DNA of 64,000 nt from NCBI RefSeq assembly GCF_024323335.1, contig NC_066584.1, forward strand, positions 271,971,618 through 272,035,617. The letters run 5' to 3'. The translations under genes and the position numbers were made by a program. Every line of letters starts with the position of its first letter. Position 1 is the first letter of the stretch. This DNA comes from Lathyrus oleraceus. Lineage: Eukaryota; Streptophyta; Magnoliopsida; Fabales; Fabaceae. Positions 24,801 through 34,190 of the stretch are shown here, in pieces. The notes beneath the pieces are model-generated. The model saw only the letters and a list, made by a program, of their open reading frames with translations, had not been told where the DNA came from and made no database searches.

Positions 24801-25139
24801 GATGGTGTCGTCTACCCTAGGAATGGTATGCACGACAGGAGGAGCAGCAGCAAGGACCGGGCTAGATGCCGGCATAGAAGCAAAAGTTGGAGCTGGAATA
24901 TCTGGCATGAAACCCGGAGGCATACCCCATGGAAACCCGGCTGGCATGGCATGCGGCATGAAATGAGCACTGGCAGCTGGCACAGTCGGAGCAACGACTT
25001 CTGAAATAACCTTCCTCTGGGGAGGAGTTGCAGGAGGTGGAGAAGGTTGATTTTGAGCAGACAAGAACTGCTCCATCAGAGCACTCAAACGAGCGACCTC
25101 TTCCTTCAATTCTCTGTTCTCTTGTTCCAATTGATCCAT
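21843..25139 (-). CDS. Ogre Gag-protease (exon 1)
   Basis: I start at the ATG at 25139 (MDQLEQENRELKEEVARL, a coiled-coil heptad stretch). The frame stays open upstream to 25283 (…THRYYTRAHSARV), so an upstream exon or earlier start is possible. Then come a proline-rich linker, a retrotransposon Gag domain at about residues 165-330 (FKVPDFEKYKG, LSGAALRWY, FVKQYKYN, FKEYAQRWRELA), a basic and Gln/His-rich region, and a knuckle-like C-x2-HHSGAPGYNIENC motif. An aspartic protease with DTGSSLNVLP is at about residue 853. The protein packages RNA and cleaves the polyprotein. 1098 codons to the stop at 21843, which sits at the intron donor. No lesion seen. Confidence 0.92.
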   Translation of the reverse strand: MDQLEQENRELKEEVARLSALMEQFLSAQNQPSPPPATPPQRKVISEVVAPTVPAASAHFMPHAMPAGFPWGMPPGFMPDIPAPTFASMPASSPVLAAAPPVVHTIPRVDDTIYHSESSEGPDVNEKMEAMNDQFLELRKELKTLRGKDLFGKSAAELCLVPGVKIPIKFKVPDFEKYKGNTCPLAHLVMYARKMSTQTDNDQLLIHYFQDSLSGAALRWYMSLDSANIRSFNDLGEAFVKQYKYNVDMAPDRDQLRAMSQKDKETFKEYAQRWRELAARITPPLEEKEMTKIFLKTLSSFYYERMVASAPSDFTEMVNMGMRLEEGVREGRLSRDESSSKRYGAFKKKDGEAHAVQSHAKPRRPSVKRKPARHQHQVAHIAPVFRDNAQYQQLNQHQHQQQPQYQQQHRPQQQAYQPRGSTSNQANLNYDRKKISFDPIPMTYAELYPSLLERKLVTPRDPPAVPANPQWWYKPDQHCVHHSGAPGYNIENCYPLKTKVQDLMRCGILSFEDSGPNVTKNPLPEHGKSVNMVQGCPGKYKVKYVSHIRQSLVELHRLLCQYSHMEHDHDRCRICSVNRLGCRQVRRELQELLDEGTIEILQNRNVDEDEPEVNVISPVFKLPEPVVIRYDGSKPKVSPSLIIKPAGPVPYFSDKAIPFRYNPVAMEDGKEVSLPSTSVTNIADVSGLTRSGRVFSAPPKPHVASDTAERPVGTAVNVQNPALAVAKPSSVQKTPASSVGPSGAVNEECDEMLRLIKKSEYNVVDQLLQTPSKISVLSLLLNSEPHREALQKVLDLAYVDHDVTIEQFDSIVANITACNTLSFCDADLPEEGRDHNMALHISMNCKTDAMSNVLVDTGSSLNVLPKTTLSRLSYQGPPMRQSGVVVKAFDGSHKTVIGEVDLPIKIGPSDFQVTFQVMDIHPSYSCLLGRPWIHEAGAVTSTLHQKLKFVKNKKLVVVGGEKALLVSHLSSFSYIDAEDEVGTPFQALSIAEPIEKKSLSFASYHDAKLAIECGAVAGLGKMIELEDNKSRAGIGYSSGEFNEQGLFKSGGFIHADQTEEAAAILEEDAEDLSNFIIPGGVCHNWVAVDVPTVIHRSE

Positions 25140-25445
25140 CACTCTAGCAGAATGGGCTCTGGTATAGTACCGGTGAGTCAACTTGTCTTCAAAATAAATG
25201 AAGAGCACAGAGTTAGGCCACAGACAAGAAGACCAGAACAATACATGCTTATGCAAAAAATGATGCATGTAATGCTCGTGCATATGCTTTGTTTTTATTT
25301 CAAGGAACTTTTTAGGGCATTTATTTGCAAATTTGAATATTTAAGCATTTAATAGTATATGGAAAAATATCTCATCAAATATATTTGAAACAAAGAAGTA
25401 CAGCATTTTTGATCAGATTACAAAGAGAAAAGGAAAATAAACATC
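25140..25445 (-). other. Spacer between ORF1 and gag-pro
   Basis: About 300 nt separate the ORF1 stop (25446) from the gag ATG (25139). The gag frame is open through its gag-proximal half. AAG/CAG acceptor-like sites (for example TTTTGAAG|AC near 25188) could allow splicing from ORF1, but I see no decisive donor. Otherwise nothing recognisable. Confidence 0.4.
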
Positions 25446-26894
25446 CTATGGATCCCTAGAAGCTCGGGATGCTGGAAGACGAGATGCACAAAGCTTCTTG
25501 ATCTCTCTCTCATAGGCTGCTTCCATATCCGCTTTCTCCTTCGCAAGTCGATCATACTTCCTCTTCCAGAACTTGGAAGACTGAGGAAGCAGAGAAGTCC
25601 AAGTATCATTCGGATCGTCGATCACCTGATGCTCGAGAAACTCGATCAGAGCGTCCTTCTCCTTAATTTGCTGAAGCAACTCTTCTCTTTCACGGATCCA
25701 AGCACGTGAAAGGTCTTCTTCTCTCAACTCCTCTACATCTTGGTTAGGGAGGGTTGAAGGCCCAGCCACATCCAACGGTGTAGGTCTCGGATAGTCGTAC
25801 GACATCAGATACTCAGAAGCTCTCTGTCTGACCCAAGAAGTATATGGCTCCAAAGCAATGCAATTCTTCGGACCTAGCTCATTCCTACCCTTCTTATGAA
25901 TATTGCGCCAAGCGCGGACAAATCTGGCTTTCAGGCCTTGGGGATCTTTACCCTCCTGAAAGAATACACCTTCTAACAGAATGTTATGAGGTTTATCCTT
26001 TAGGGGGAACCCAAGCTGACGACGTGCTAAGATGGGATTGTAGCTGATCCCACCACATGTACCAAGAAGAGGCACATTAGGGAATTCACCACAATAGTCA
26101 ATGATCTGCACAGTATCATACACGCGATCATACCAAGAGATATCATCATTAGTGAGAGACATAAGTCTCTGAGACCACCGTAGACATCCCTTGTTCTCCT
26201 TGAAAGCAAGCGTCTGCGGTAAGTGAGAAATAAACCACTTGTACAGCAGAGGCAAACAACACACAATAACTCCTCCACCTTTTGCATTCCTCAGATGCAA
26301 AGAGAAATAGGCATCACCCAACAGAGTCGGAACGGGATTAAGAACTGAAAAGATCCTAATGGCGTTCACATCCACGAATTTTTCGATGTTGGGGAACAAT
26401 ACCAAACCATAGATGAGCAGCACGAATAAAGCCTCAAAGGCATCCTCACTCATGGCCTTCCCATAAACGGTAGCTTGAGCAATGAGGAACTCAAAAGGAA
26501 GAACCTGAATTCCACCTTTGGTAGTCAGATTAGCTTTAATCAAAGATTCATCTATGTGCAACAAGTCTGCAATCTCTCGAGCGGTCGGAATACTCTCTAA
26601 GCCACTGAACGGCACCTGATCCCGAATCGGAATCCCAATAAGATGAGCATACTCCTCCAAGGTAGGCAACAACTGGAAGTCCGGAAAAGAGAAGCAGTGA
26701 TACAGAGGATCATAAAACTGTGCCAAAGTACTCATCAATCCCTCATCGACCTGAGTAGTCAACAGAGGCAGAAGCTTCCCATAGCGAGCTTTGAAACCCA
26801 AAGGATCTAGTACATAAGATGTCAGATTCCTTAACTCTTTCACATCGGGCTGTCTAAAGCTGTACTTCTTTGTATGCCTTTTCGGTCTTTCCAT
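25446..26894 (-). CDS. Ogre ORF1: DUF7745 / plant-mobile-domain-like protein
   Basis: I place the start at the ATG at 26894 (MERPKRHTKKYSF), because the 43 codons upstream are Cys/His/Ile-rich, unlike the rest, and lie in the leader. The product is 482 residues. Residues 15-330 match the plant DUF7745-type domain: YGKLLPLLTTQV, LAQFYDPLYHCFSFPDFQL, PTLEEYAHLIGIPI, and later DAYFSLHLRNAKG. The C-terminal ~100 residues are a charged coiled coil (REREELLQQIKEKDALIEFL; YDRLAKEKADMEAAYEREIK). ORF1 upstream of gag is a hallmark of Ogre. Its role is unknown, and a structural or RNA-packaging role would be speculation. The frame is intact, with a TAG stop at 25446. Confidence 0.85.
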   Translation of the reverse strand: MERPKRHTKKYSFRQPDVKELRNLTSYVLDPLGFKARYGKLLPLLTTQVDEGLMSTLAQFYDPLYHCFSFPDFQLLPTLEEYAHLIGIPIRDQVPFSGLESIPTAREIADLLHIDESLIKANLTTKGGIQVLPFEFLIAQATVYGKAMSEDAFEALFVLLIYGLVLFPNIEKFVDVNAIRIFSVLNPVPTLLGDAYFSLHLRNAKGGGVIVCCLPLLYKWFISHLPQTLAFKENKGCLRWSQRLMSLTNDDISWYDRVYDTVQIIDYCGEFPNVPLLGTCGGISYNPILARRQLGFPLKDKPHNILLEGVFFQEGKDPQGLKARFVRAWRNIHKKGRNELGPKNCIALEPYTSWVRQRASEYLMSYDYPRPTPLDVAGPSTLPNQDVEELREEDLSRAWIREREELLQQIKEKDALIEFLEHQVIDDPNDTWTSLLPQSSKFWKRKYDRLAKEKADMEAAYEREIKKLCASRLPASRASRDP

Positions 26895-27618
26895 GTCTGA
26901 AAATTTTGCAAATAAACCCTTTAAGTTCCTTGAAAATTTTCTTATTTTTCTGATGACATGAATGCAGATGAATGCATGAATGCAACAATCACACTCAAGG
27001 ATCAAGCAAGGCACACCAGACAAAGGTCATGGGAAAGCTCATTGTATCCCTAATATCAATCATCCATTTTGGTGGATTATGGTTTTCACCTTATCGACAC
27101 CCAGGTTCCATTGATATTAACGGTACATGAACCGGCTCAAACATCCTTAATATCAACCATCTGTTTTGGTGGATTATGGTTTTCACCTTATCAACACCCA
27201 GGTTCCATTGATATTAAGGTTGTCTGAACGACTCAACCATGAATCACGGGTTTGCTGAGAGTCACGAGCATGGAGTCCTGGTTAAGAACCACCCAAAGGG
27301 AGTGTACTAGGGTTTAAACCTGCCAGACATGTTCTACCAGAGGTTCCCATAATCATCGTCCCATCTTTCGGATATTATCGGAGGAACAAATACTCGTATT
27401 CCAAAAATATTCTCAAGAGAGACTCTTATGAGTGTAGTATCGCGTAACAATCGCATCAGAACTGACATGTGAACGACCTCCGCACTACGTCCTAAAAATA
27501 GGCCAAGATGGGCTTGGTAAACTAAGGTCCTTGGCTTCTAAGGCACATGATTGAAAGAATAATGCCTAACCACAAATAACTTGTGTGACATTATTAATCC
27601 AACATGACCTCCACCAAG
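26895..27618 (-). other. Ogre leader with a 75-bp direct repeat; PBS region deleted
   Basis: This is the untranslated leader between the LTR and ORF1. Two 75-bp units, 27046-27120 and 27143-27217, differ at only a few positions (both contain GGTGGATTATGGTTTTCACC) and are 97 bp apart. The normal leader start and primer binding site are gone. At 27618 the leader is fused directly to an internal position of the LTR. Confidence 0.7.
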
Positions 27619-28197
27619 TGAATGGATTTTAAAACAAGAGCACTAAGGCTTTTCATTATCAACGGGAGAAAACTCAACCAAGACAAACAATCCACCATGC
27701 GAGGATGGCTTCAACATATTAGTAAGGGGTTAACCCTATAATAGGTATGGAAGACTTACAATCAACTCACTAAGGATGTGGTGAGATTTACATCATCCAC
27801 TATGATAATTGAAACCTATGGCTAATGTATGAAAACATATCAACAATGGACAAAGCCACAAAACAATTGAATGAGTATGATTAACCAATTATGAGTATTT
27901 ACAAAATATGGTCAAAGTATGATTAGAATTCAATTCAAAAATAAGTGTTATAAGAAATAGAGTTTGAAAATCAAGGGCTTAAGGCCCAGGTTTCTAATTT
28001 GAAAACAGGCGAAAGGTTTGCACAATAATATTTTTAAGTTTTTTAAAGCCAACAAGTGCAAAGAGTTTAGAACAAAAAGGGTGTGGGTGAGGGAGTGTAA
28101 AACTTCTCAGATGTTCACCTCTTGAAATCATATGGAAGATGATTCAAGTGTGTCCTTAGGAATAAGCAATGAGCAATAACAAATAAGCAAAACAAAT

Positions 28198-28614
28198 GAT
28201 ACCGGATGCCAATTGCTGGACTTACACCAATCTCACAAACAAAGGTGGATACCGGATACCAATCAATGGATTTACACCAATCTCCTAAAACAAACAGGGA
28301 TATCAGATGCCAATAAATGGACTTATTCCAATCTCCTAAAGCAAAACAAAACATGGATATCAGATGCCAATCTATCTGGGCTTATACCAATCTCCAAAGC
28401 AAAGAAACAAGGATACCAGATACCAATCAATGGATTTATACCAATCTCCTAAAACAAACAGGGATATCAGATGCCAATAAATGGACTTATACCAATCTCC
28501 TAAAGCAAAACAAAACATGGATATCAGATGCCAATCTATCTGGACTTATACCAATCTCCTAAAATAAAACAATGATACCAGATGCCATTAAATGGACTTA
28601 TACTAGTCTCACAC
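28198..28614 (-). repeat. Tandem array inside the 5' LTR
   Basis: The same eight-unit array as at 9285-9706, with the same order of subtypes, as expected for two LTRs made in one integration. Confidence 0.85.
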
Positions 28615-31175
28615 CATATCATTGGTACAACTGCTAAATAATGGACTTATGCTTGTCTCCTCCATGGACAAAGTAAAAATGCTATAAAGCAAGGTTTATG
28701 AAATGATATACAGATGATGATGATAAATGCATAAAGGCATACTCAAGCAACTATGCACAGATGAATCAAGTAATCAGACAAACAAGTCAATTAGCACACA
28801 CTATATACAAGCAATTAGGCTCAAACAAGGTTAGACTTTACAGTCAACTGGCATGGGGTAAGTGTGCTCTTAACCTTAACATTGAGAGTTAAGGTGAAGC
28901 TGATGAAATGGAGATGAGGGGTGTACCTCATAGCTCTTATCCCTGGTCAGGGAGAGCTTCAGATGATAGAAAGTGCGGGAGTTCAGAAAGTTGGAACTCT
29001 TCTCCACAAGAGAATGACTCTATAGATCTTGGGTTAATATCCACAATGCATCAACATGTAATGTGAGCAAAGGGATGACACACTGAATAGTAGGAGATGG
29101 ACTACACATCTCTTTTATCTACCAATTGCCTTATCAAAGGACTTTTCCTGCTTGGCACAAAGAGTAAACAATCACAAGCATTGCCTCTTAAGGAGGACTT
29201 CAGACAGGTGCCTGACCACATAACAGACCAGGTCTTCCAGACTACATGAAGAAGAGAAATTATACCTAAGTGGTTAAGCAACCAAGCAAAAGCAAGTTCA
29301 AAGTGAACTTAAGCAACTAATGTACCCGTGGAAACATCAAACAAATCAGTATGTAACTCAGATAAACAACCAACAGTTAATATCAACAGTCAACCAATAA
29401 GCAAAGGCATAAGCCACAAGTCAATCTCAAATGAGTCAACATCAACCTACAAAACACACATTAGTAACCAAAAGCAAATATCAAATGCTCTCAAGATGAG
29501 GCATCATCAATTGTATAACTTGAATGTGTAAGCTGAAACAAAGCTTCAAACATGAGCAACAAACCACTAGGTCAAAGCCTAGGGTCAGAGATGGAGAAAA
29601 AATTTAAAACAGAAGCTGAAAATTGACATGATGAAACTTCAAACCATTATTGACACATAGCAAAAAGTCTCACATTCATATCATTTACCAAATGCATTTC
29701 ATGATCATTCTAAGTTCAATGCAATTTTAAAGTCCAAATATGATCAACCAGAATGAAAAATCTCAATTAAATCAAAAATGATTCACAAAAATCTGGAAAA
29801 ATTCATACATGTTCAAGACATATCATATGATCAGCATGCAGAAAATCAGAACAATTGAGCATCATTTGATAGGGTAAACACATAGCATAAGATGAACATG
29901 CAAAGGTGTGACACAAATTGTCACACCTACTTAGAAAATTCACAAACCAGAAACCACAAATGATAAAAATGCAAACTCAACACCAAAATGTCAAGGAACG
30001 AATCTAGTTTCATCATGAAAATTTTCAGAAGCATTGGATAAACACACATTATTTCACAAAGGAAAAGGCAAGCAATGTTCAAAATGCACATATACACAAA
30101 AACCATAGGCAAAATTAAATCCAGGCCATGCACAACTTTGATTATCATGCTGATAAAAAACTAGAGAGAAAAAGAAAACCATAGCAAAAATCCCCATATT
30201 ATTTGGATCATTTTTTGATTTATTATGAATTTTCAAAGATTGCAAAAAAAAAATGAAATAAAAATTGAAGTAAAACAAATGAATTAATGGAAATTATATA
30301 AAATAATTTGAAAAGAGGAGTTTGGCGCCTCCTTGCTGCGCACCGTTTCACTAAAACAAAAGCCTGGCCAATCAGCGCTGAGCATGGAGCACTTCATGCA
30401 GCCAATGGCGCGCAAACCCTAAGGCAACGAAAACGGTTTTAGCAAACTTCAGAAAACAGAAAAGCGTGGCGTATGATATCACAAAAACCGTGGCCTTTGG
30501 ACCTGCATCATCTTCTTCGCAAATGCGTTTCCAGGAATAGTAACAGAGTATGACCGTGATGAACAAAATTCTCAGAAATTAAAACTAAGCACATGTACAT
30601 GTAGATCTAACATCAAAGATCATGAATCAAGTAATCATCAAGCATGTAACATCACAATTCTCATGGATCGAGCAAAATAAATTTCAACAACAAAACTTCA
30701 AATCTTCGAAACTCAATGAATACGGCATGGAATCAAGTGAAACAAAGCTCAGAATGCTCACACAAACACGATCTACAAGAATCACATAATGAAATTGAGA
30801 AAAGAGAGAGAGTCGAATTCTTGACCTCTTGGAGAGCAGCTTTCAAATTCACGAGTTCCTGGCCTTGTAGTGCTTAGATCTTCCTCTAGCAAGCTTATGG
30901 AGTGTATTGGATGAGGTTTGGATGTTCAATCGAGCTTGAATCCGTGGATTTTGCAATTCACCATTGATGTTCTTCAAGCTCAAGCTGCTTCGAATGGCAC
31001 GGATTCACCTGGATCTAGCTTGAATTTTGCTCAGTGATGATGTTAGATGACGAATTGATCAAAGAAAATGCACTTGGATTGAAGAAATTGTGAAGAAAAA
31101 TGAGAGAAAGTTTTGAGAGAAAATTTGAGATCTGAATTTTGTGAATTGTGGTTAGTGTTTTCTGTTAGGTTTTCA

Positions 31176-31185
31176 CTTATATACT
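31176..31185 (-). promoter_or_regulatory. TATA box of the 5' LTR promoter
   Basis: AGTATATAAG on the minus strand, identical in context to 12261-12270. Transcription would run leftward through the element, with the RNA start expected about 30 bp downstream. Confidence 0.6.
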
Positions 31186-32305
31186 CCTAATTAGTCAAGT
31201 TCCTAATCATGCTTAACAAATGGTAATTGAAATTAGTGAAAACAAGGTGTTTGGACAAAATGTGGTTTTTCACCCTTGCATGAAAGTGGTGCATGAACAG
31301 TGCACGAGTTTATGTTAATTTCACTTAAAAATGCATTTTAAAACCATTGGCAATTGTAAAATATTCAAATGAATTACCAATTTTAAATTGTGAAAATTCC
31401 CTCCAAAAATCAAGATTTTTGCAAATGATCATGAAATGAGAAATGATGCAATGTAATGCAAGGTTATGAAATTATAGGTCAAAACAAGATTAATGCAAAA
31501 AGAGCCACATGATTTGGAGCAATAGTTGAGAAGTTATGCACTTTTGAAGTTCAATCCACACTTGGCCATGTTTTGATCATATCTCTTCAACCACAAATGA
31601 GAAATTGATGTTCTTGGACATTTTGGAAATGGGAGAGAAAGATCTACAACTTTCATGTTCAACAAAATTTCATTTGAAGCATTTTTGGTCATGTAAATTT
31701 GAGGAGAAAACCTTTCCATTTTTGGCAATTCCAAATTATAGGTCACTTTCTATTTTTGGCAAGTTTTGACCTGACTTTATTTTCTTCAATGTTGATGTTT
31801 GAAATGTCAAATGAGACTTGTTTGAACATGAATGAGGTATTTCTAATCACTTCCCACCTCCAAATCCAACAGTTGACTGGCAGTTGACTGGCTAGGGTTT
31901 CAGTTGACTGAAGAATGCCTTGATCAGATTCAAGCCTCTACCACTTGGGATTCTGATTCAAAATAACACCATAGCTCATATGAACTCTTTATGAATGATC
32001 ATGGTGCCCAAATTCTCAAGAATAGCCACCATCTATTGCTCAATGGCTGCCTTTGACTGCTTTGACCTAAGATTGCTTCATCTGCAAGTAACAAGGTTAG
32101 ATGACATATTTTTGTACTTTTGGTTAGTAAACAAATGAAAAGCAATGATATACAAATTCAAAATATGCTTGGTGATCAAGGAATCATCCTCAAAAGATAA
32201 CCCACCCATAGGGAAGGAGGCAAGGTGCCCAATGATCCTTGAGGCAAATGATATGATATGATATGATGCCATGAGGGATCTTAGGGACAAAATTGGGGTC
32301 TTACA

Positions 32306-32310
32306 GTAGT
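32306..32310. repeat. Ogre target-site duplication, right copy (GTAGT)
   Basis: Identical to 8270-8274 and directly adjacent to the TGTAAG end of the 5' LTR. Confidence 0.85.
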
Positions 32311-32419
32311 GAATAATGGTCCATGGAGGTGAATGGAGTGATAGAGAAAATTAACCAAAGTCTAAGAAATGAAGGATTTGGTAAAAGTGATTGAAGGGTA
32401 TTATTTGGAACCAAAGGCA

Positions 32420-33440
32420 AAGGTGTATTGGAATCCATAAGAGAATGAAATTTGCACCATAGAGGGAAACAAGCATATTATCCATAAAAGAAGGAATAAA
32501 ATGTTTGTTGTCAAGACAAAAAACTCTTGGTACAAATGTGGACTTCTGACTAAATCGTCTTAAAAGGGTATATATGGAATTCTAAAGAAAACTGGTATTT
32601 GGTTTCAAAGAGACAATATCTCACTGGGGTGAATGGTTTTAATTGAAGGTAGATCATGGATCATGAAAGATATGAGTGGAGTCCAAACGCAAAATAAGGA
32701 GGAATAAATAGCAATGTGCTCGCCACGGGTTCGAAGCCTTGTGCCTACGTATTCTCATTGTGCAATGAAAAAGTCAGAGCTACGTAGTTCGTGGAACTAA
32801 TGTGGAACAAGGACGAAAAGATTGATTCGATAAGAAGTGATGAAAAGTATAACTTGTACCAAAAGACAATGGTGGAATGGGAACCCATAGAGGTAAATGA
32901 ACTTTGAACCAAAGAGTAAGCAAGCGTATTGGCCAGAAAAAATAAGGAATAAAGTGTTTGACATCAAGGCAAACATCTCTTGGTTCATAAGGCGAACTTT
33001 GTTTAAATCTTCCTAAAAGGATATGTATGAGGCTCAAAGGAAAATGATGTTTGGTACAATGAATAATATATCACTGTAGGGAACAAACAATTTGAAACCA
33101 AAAAGAATGGTATGCTGGATCCATGAAGGAATAAACTCTGAACCAAAGAGTAAATATGTGTATTATCCAAAAAAGAGAGGGAATAAAGTGTTTTTCGTCA
33201 AGACAAACATCTCTTGGTTCACAAGGTGGACTCTGAATAAATCGTCCTAAAAGGATGTGCATGGAATCCAAGGAAAAATGTATTTGATTTTAAAATGATG
33301 GTGTTGATTGATGAAGAATGAAGAATTAATAAATATGGTAGGATTAATAAATAAGATAGCTCGCGGAGAATCTGAACCCTGGTGTCTACGTATTCTCACT
33401 ATGCAATGAGAAAGTCAGAGCTCCGTAGTTCGGCCTACTA
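32420..33440. repeat. Repeat block 1 in LTR-A
   Basis: Two motifs repeat. One unit (GAACCAAAGAGTAA, GGAATAAAGTGTTT, CAAACATCTCTTGGTTCA, CGTCCTAAAAGGAT) occurs near 32450, 32905 and 33139. Another (CTACGTATTCTCA, GCAATGA(A/G)AAAGTCAGAGCT, CGTAGTTCG) occurs near 32720 and 33365, about 645 bp apart. One further copy of each lies left of the Ogre insertion (8045-8240 and 7880-7960). Confidence 0.7.
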
Positions 33441-33537
33441 CGACCAGAACAAAGACAACAAGAGACTGAGGCAAGAGAAATGATATATGATAATGAAAGA
33501 TGAAGAAGACTTGGCATTCATTGGATATAACCATATT

Positions 33538-34190
33538 AAAGTCTATGAGTAAAGGTGAATACGATGAGAAACTGGGTCATTCGTTCCGTACCCAAAGATA
33601 TTCAGAATTAGTTAATGGAATTCTACACTCTCATTCATTCTTTACTACTTAAGACTCGTGGTATGTGATTCTCATCATAAATTTTAAGTTGATGAGGAAG
33701 AATCTTTGCTGCTCCTCATAATGATGAAGACTTTGTCAATCATTTGATTTGAATTGCACTAAAGTCTATGTATAAAGGTGAATACCTTAAGCATCTGGGT
33801 CATTCGTCCCGTACCCAAGGATACCCTAGACAAGGATATGAATTCTCCACTCTCATCATTCTTTGTTACTTAAGGCTCGTGGCATATAACTTGAATCATG
33901 ATTGATAAGTTGTTGATGGAGACTTCTGATTATTGCACTCTTGCTTTGTGAATGGAGACTTGACAACCATGTGATTTGAGTTGTGCTAAAGTCTATGAAT
34001 GGAGGTGAATATGATGAGAAACTAGGTCATTTTTCCCATACCCAAAGATATTCATAATGAGTTAATGGAATTCTCCATTCTCATTCATTATCTATTTCTT
34101 AAGGCTCATGTCACACAATTTGAATCTTGATTGACAAGCTCTTGAAGAAAAACATTTGATATGCTTTGTAAAATCCACTGCTTGATTTGT
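33538..34190. repeat. Repeat block 2 in LTR-A, three units of about 225 bp
   Basis: Units start with AAAGTCTATG at 33538, 33761 and 33988 (spacing 223 and 227 bp). Each contains GGGTCATTCGT(T/C)CCGTACCC or a variant, AAGGATA/AAGATATTC, CTCTCATTCATT and TTAAG(A/G)CTCGTGG. Confidence 0.8.

Larger units (their letters stand above)
8275..32305 (-). mobile_element. 24-kb Ogre-like (Tat lineage) Ty3/gypsy LTR retrotransposon
   Basis: Minus-strand order: truncated 5' LTR (27619-32305), leader, ORF1 (25446-26894), gag-pro (21843-25139), intron (21583-21846), pol with RT, RNase H, archaeal-type RNase H and integrase (18120-21582), a 4.7-kb 3' region, polypurine tract and 3' LTR (8275-13391). The size near 25 kb, the extra ORF1, the intron before RT and the long repeat-bearing 3' region are known hallmarks of Ogre elements in legumes. 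The perfect GTAGT target duplication and the few differences between LTRs indicate a recent insertion, made into LTR-A. The 5' LTR end and primer binding site are missing. Confidence 0.93.
27619..32305 (-). repeat. Ogre 5' LTR, truncated at its 3' side (4687 bp)
   Basis: It starts TGTAAGACCCC at 32305 and matches the 3' LTR down to 27619 (matching 8707). The last ~432 bp of the LTR, including the GGTGGCGACTC and CCGCTACA end, are absent. The junction shows a short shared GTGAAT that could be deletion microhomology. The differences I saw from the other LTR are sparse, including a 2-bp indel near 12965/31880. The TATA box is retained, so transcription could still start here. Confidence 0.88.

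Noticed and set aside
23637..25004. Plus-strand frames of about 200 codons
   Set aside because: Antisense shadows of gag.
27600..27618. Primer binding site (minus-strand TGGTGGAGGTCATG) next to the truncated 5' LTR
   Set aside because: The LTR is truncated at this point, so the adjacent sequence is internal leader. I could not match it to a known tRNA 3' end.
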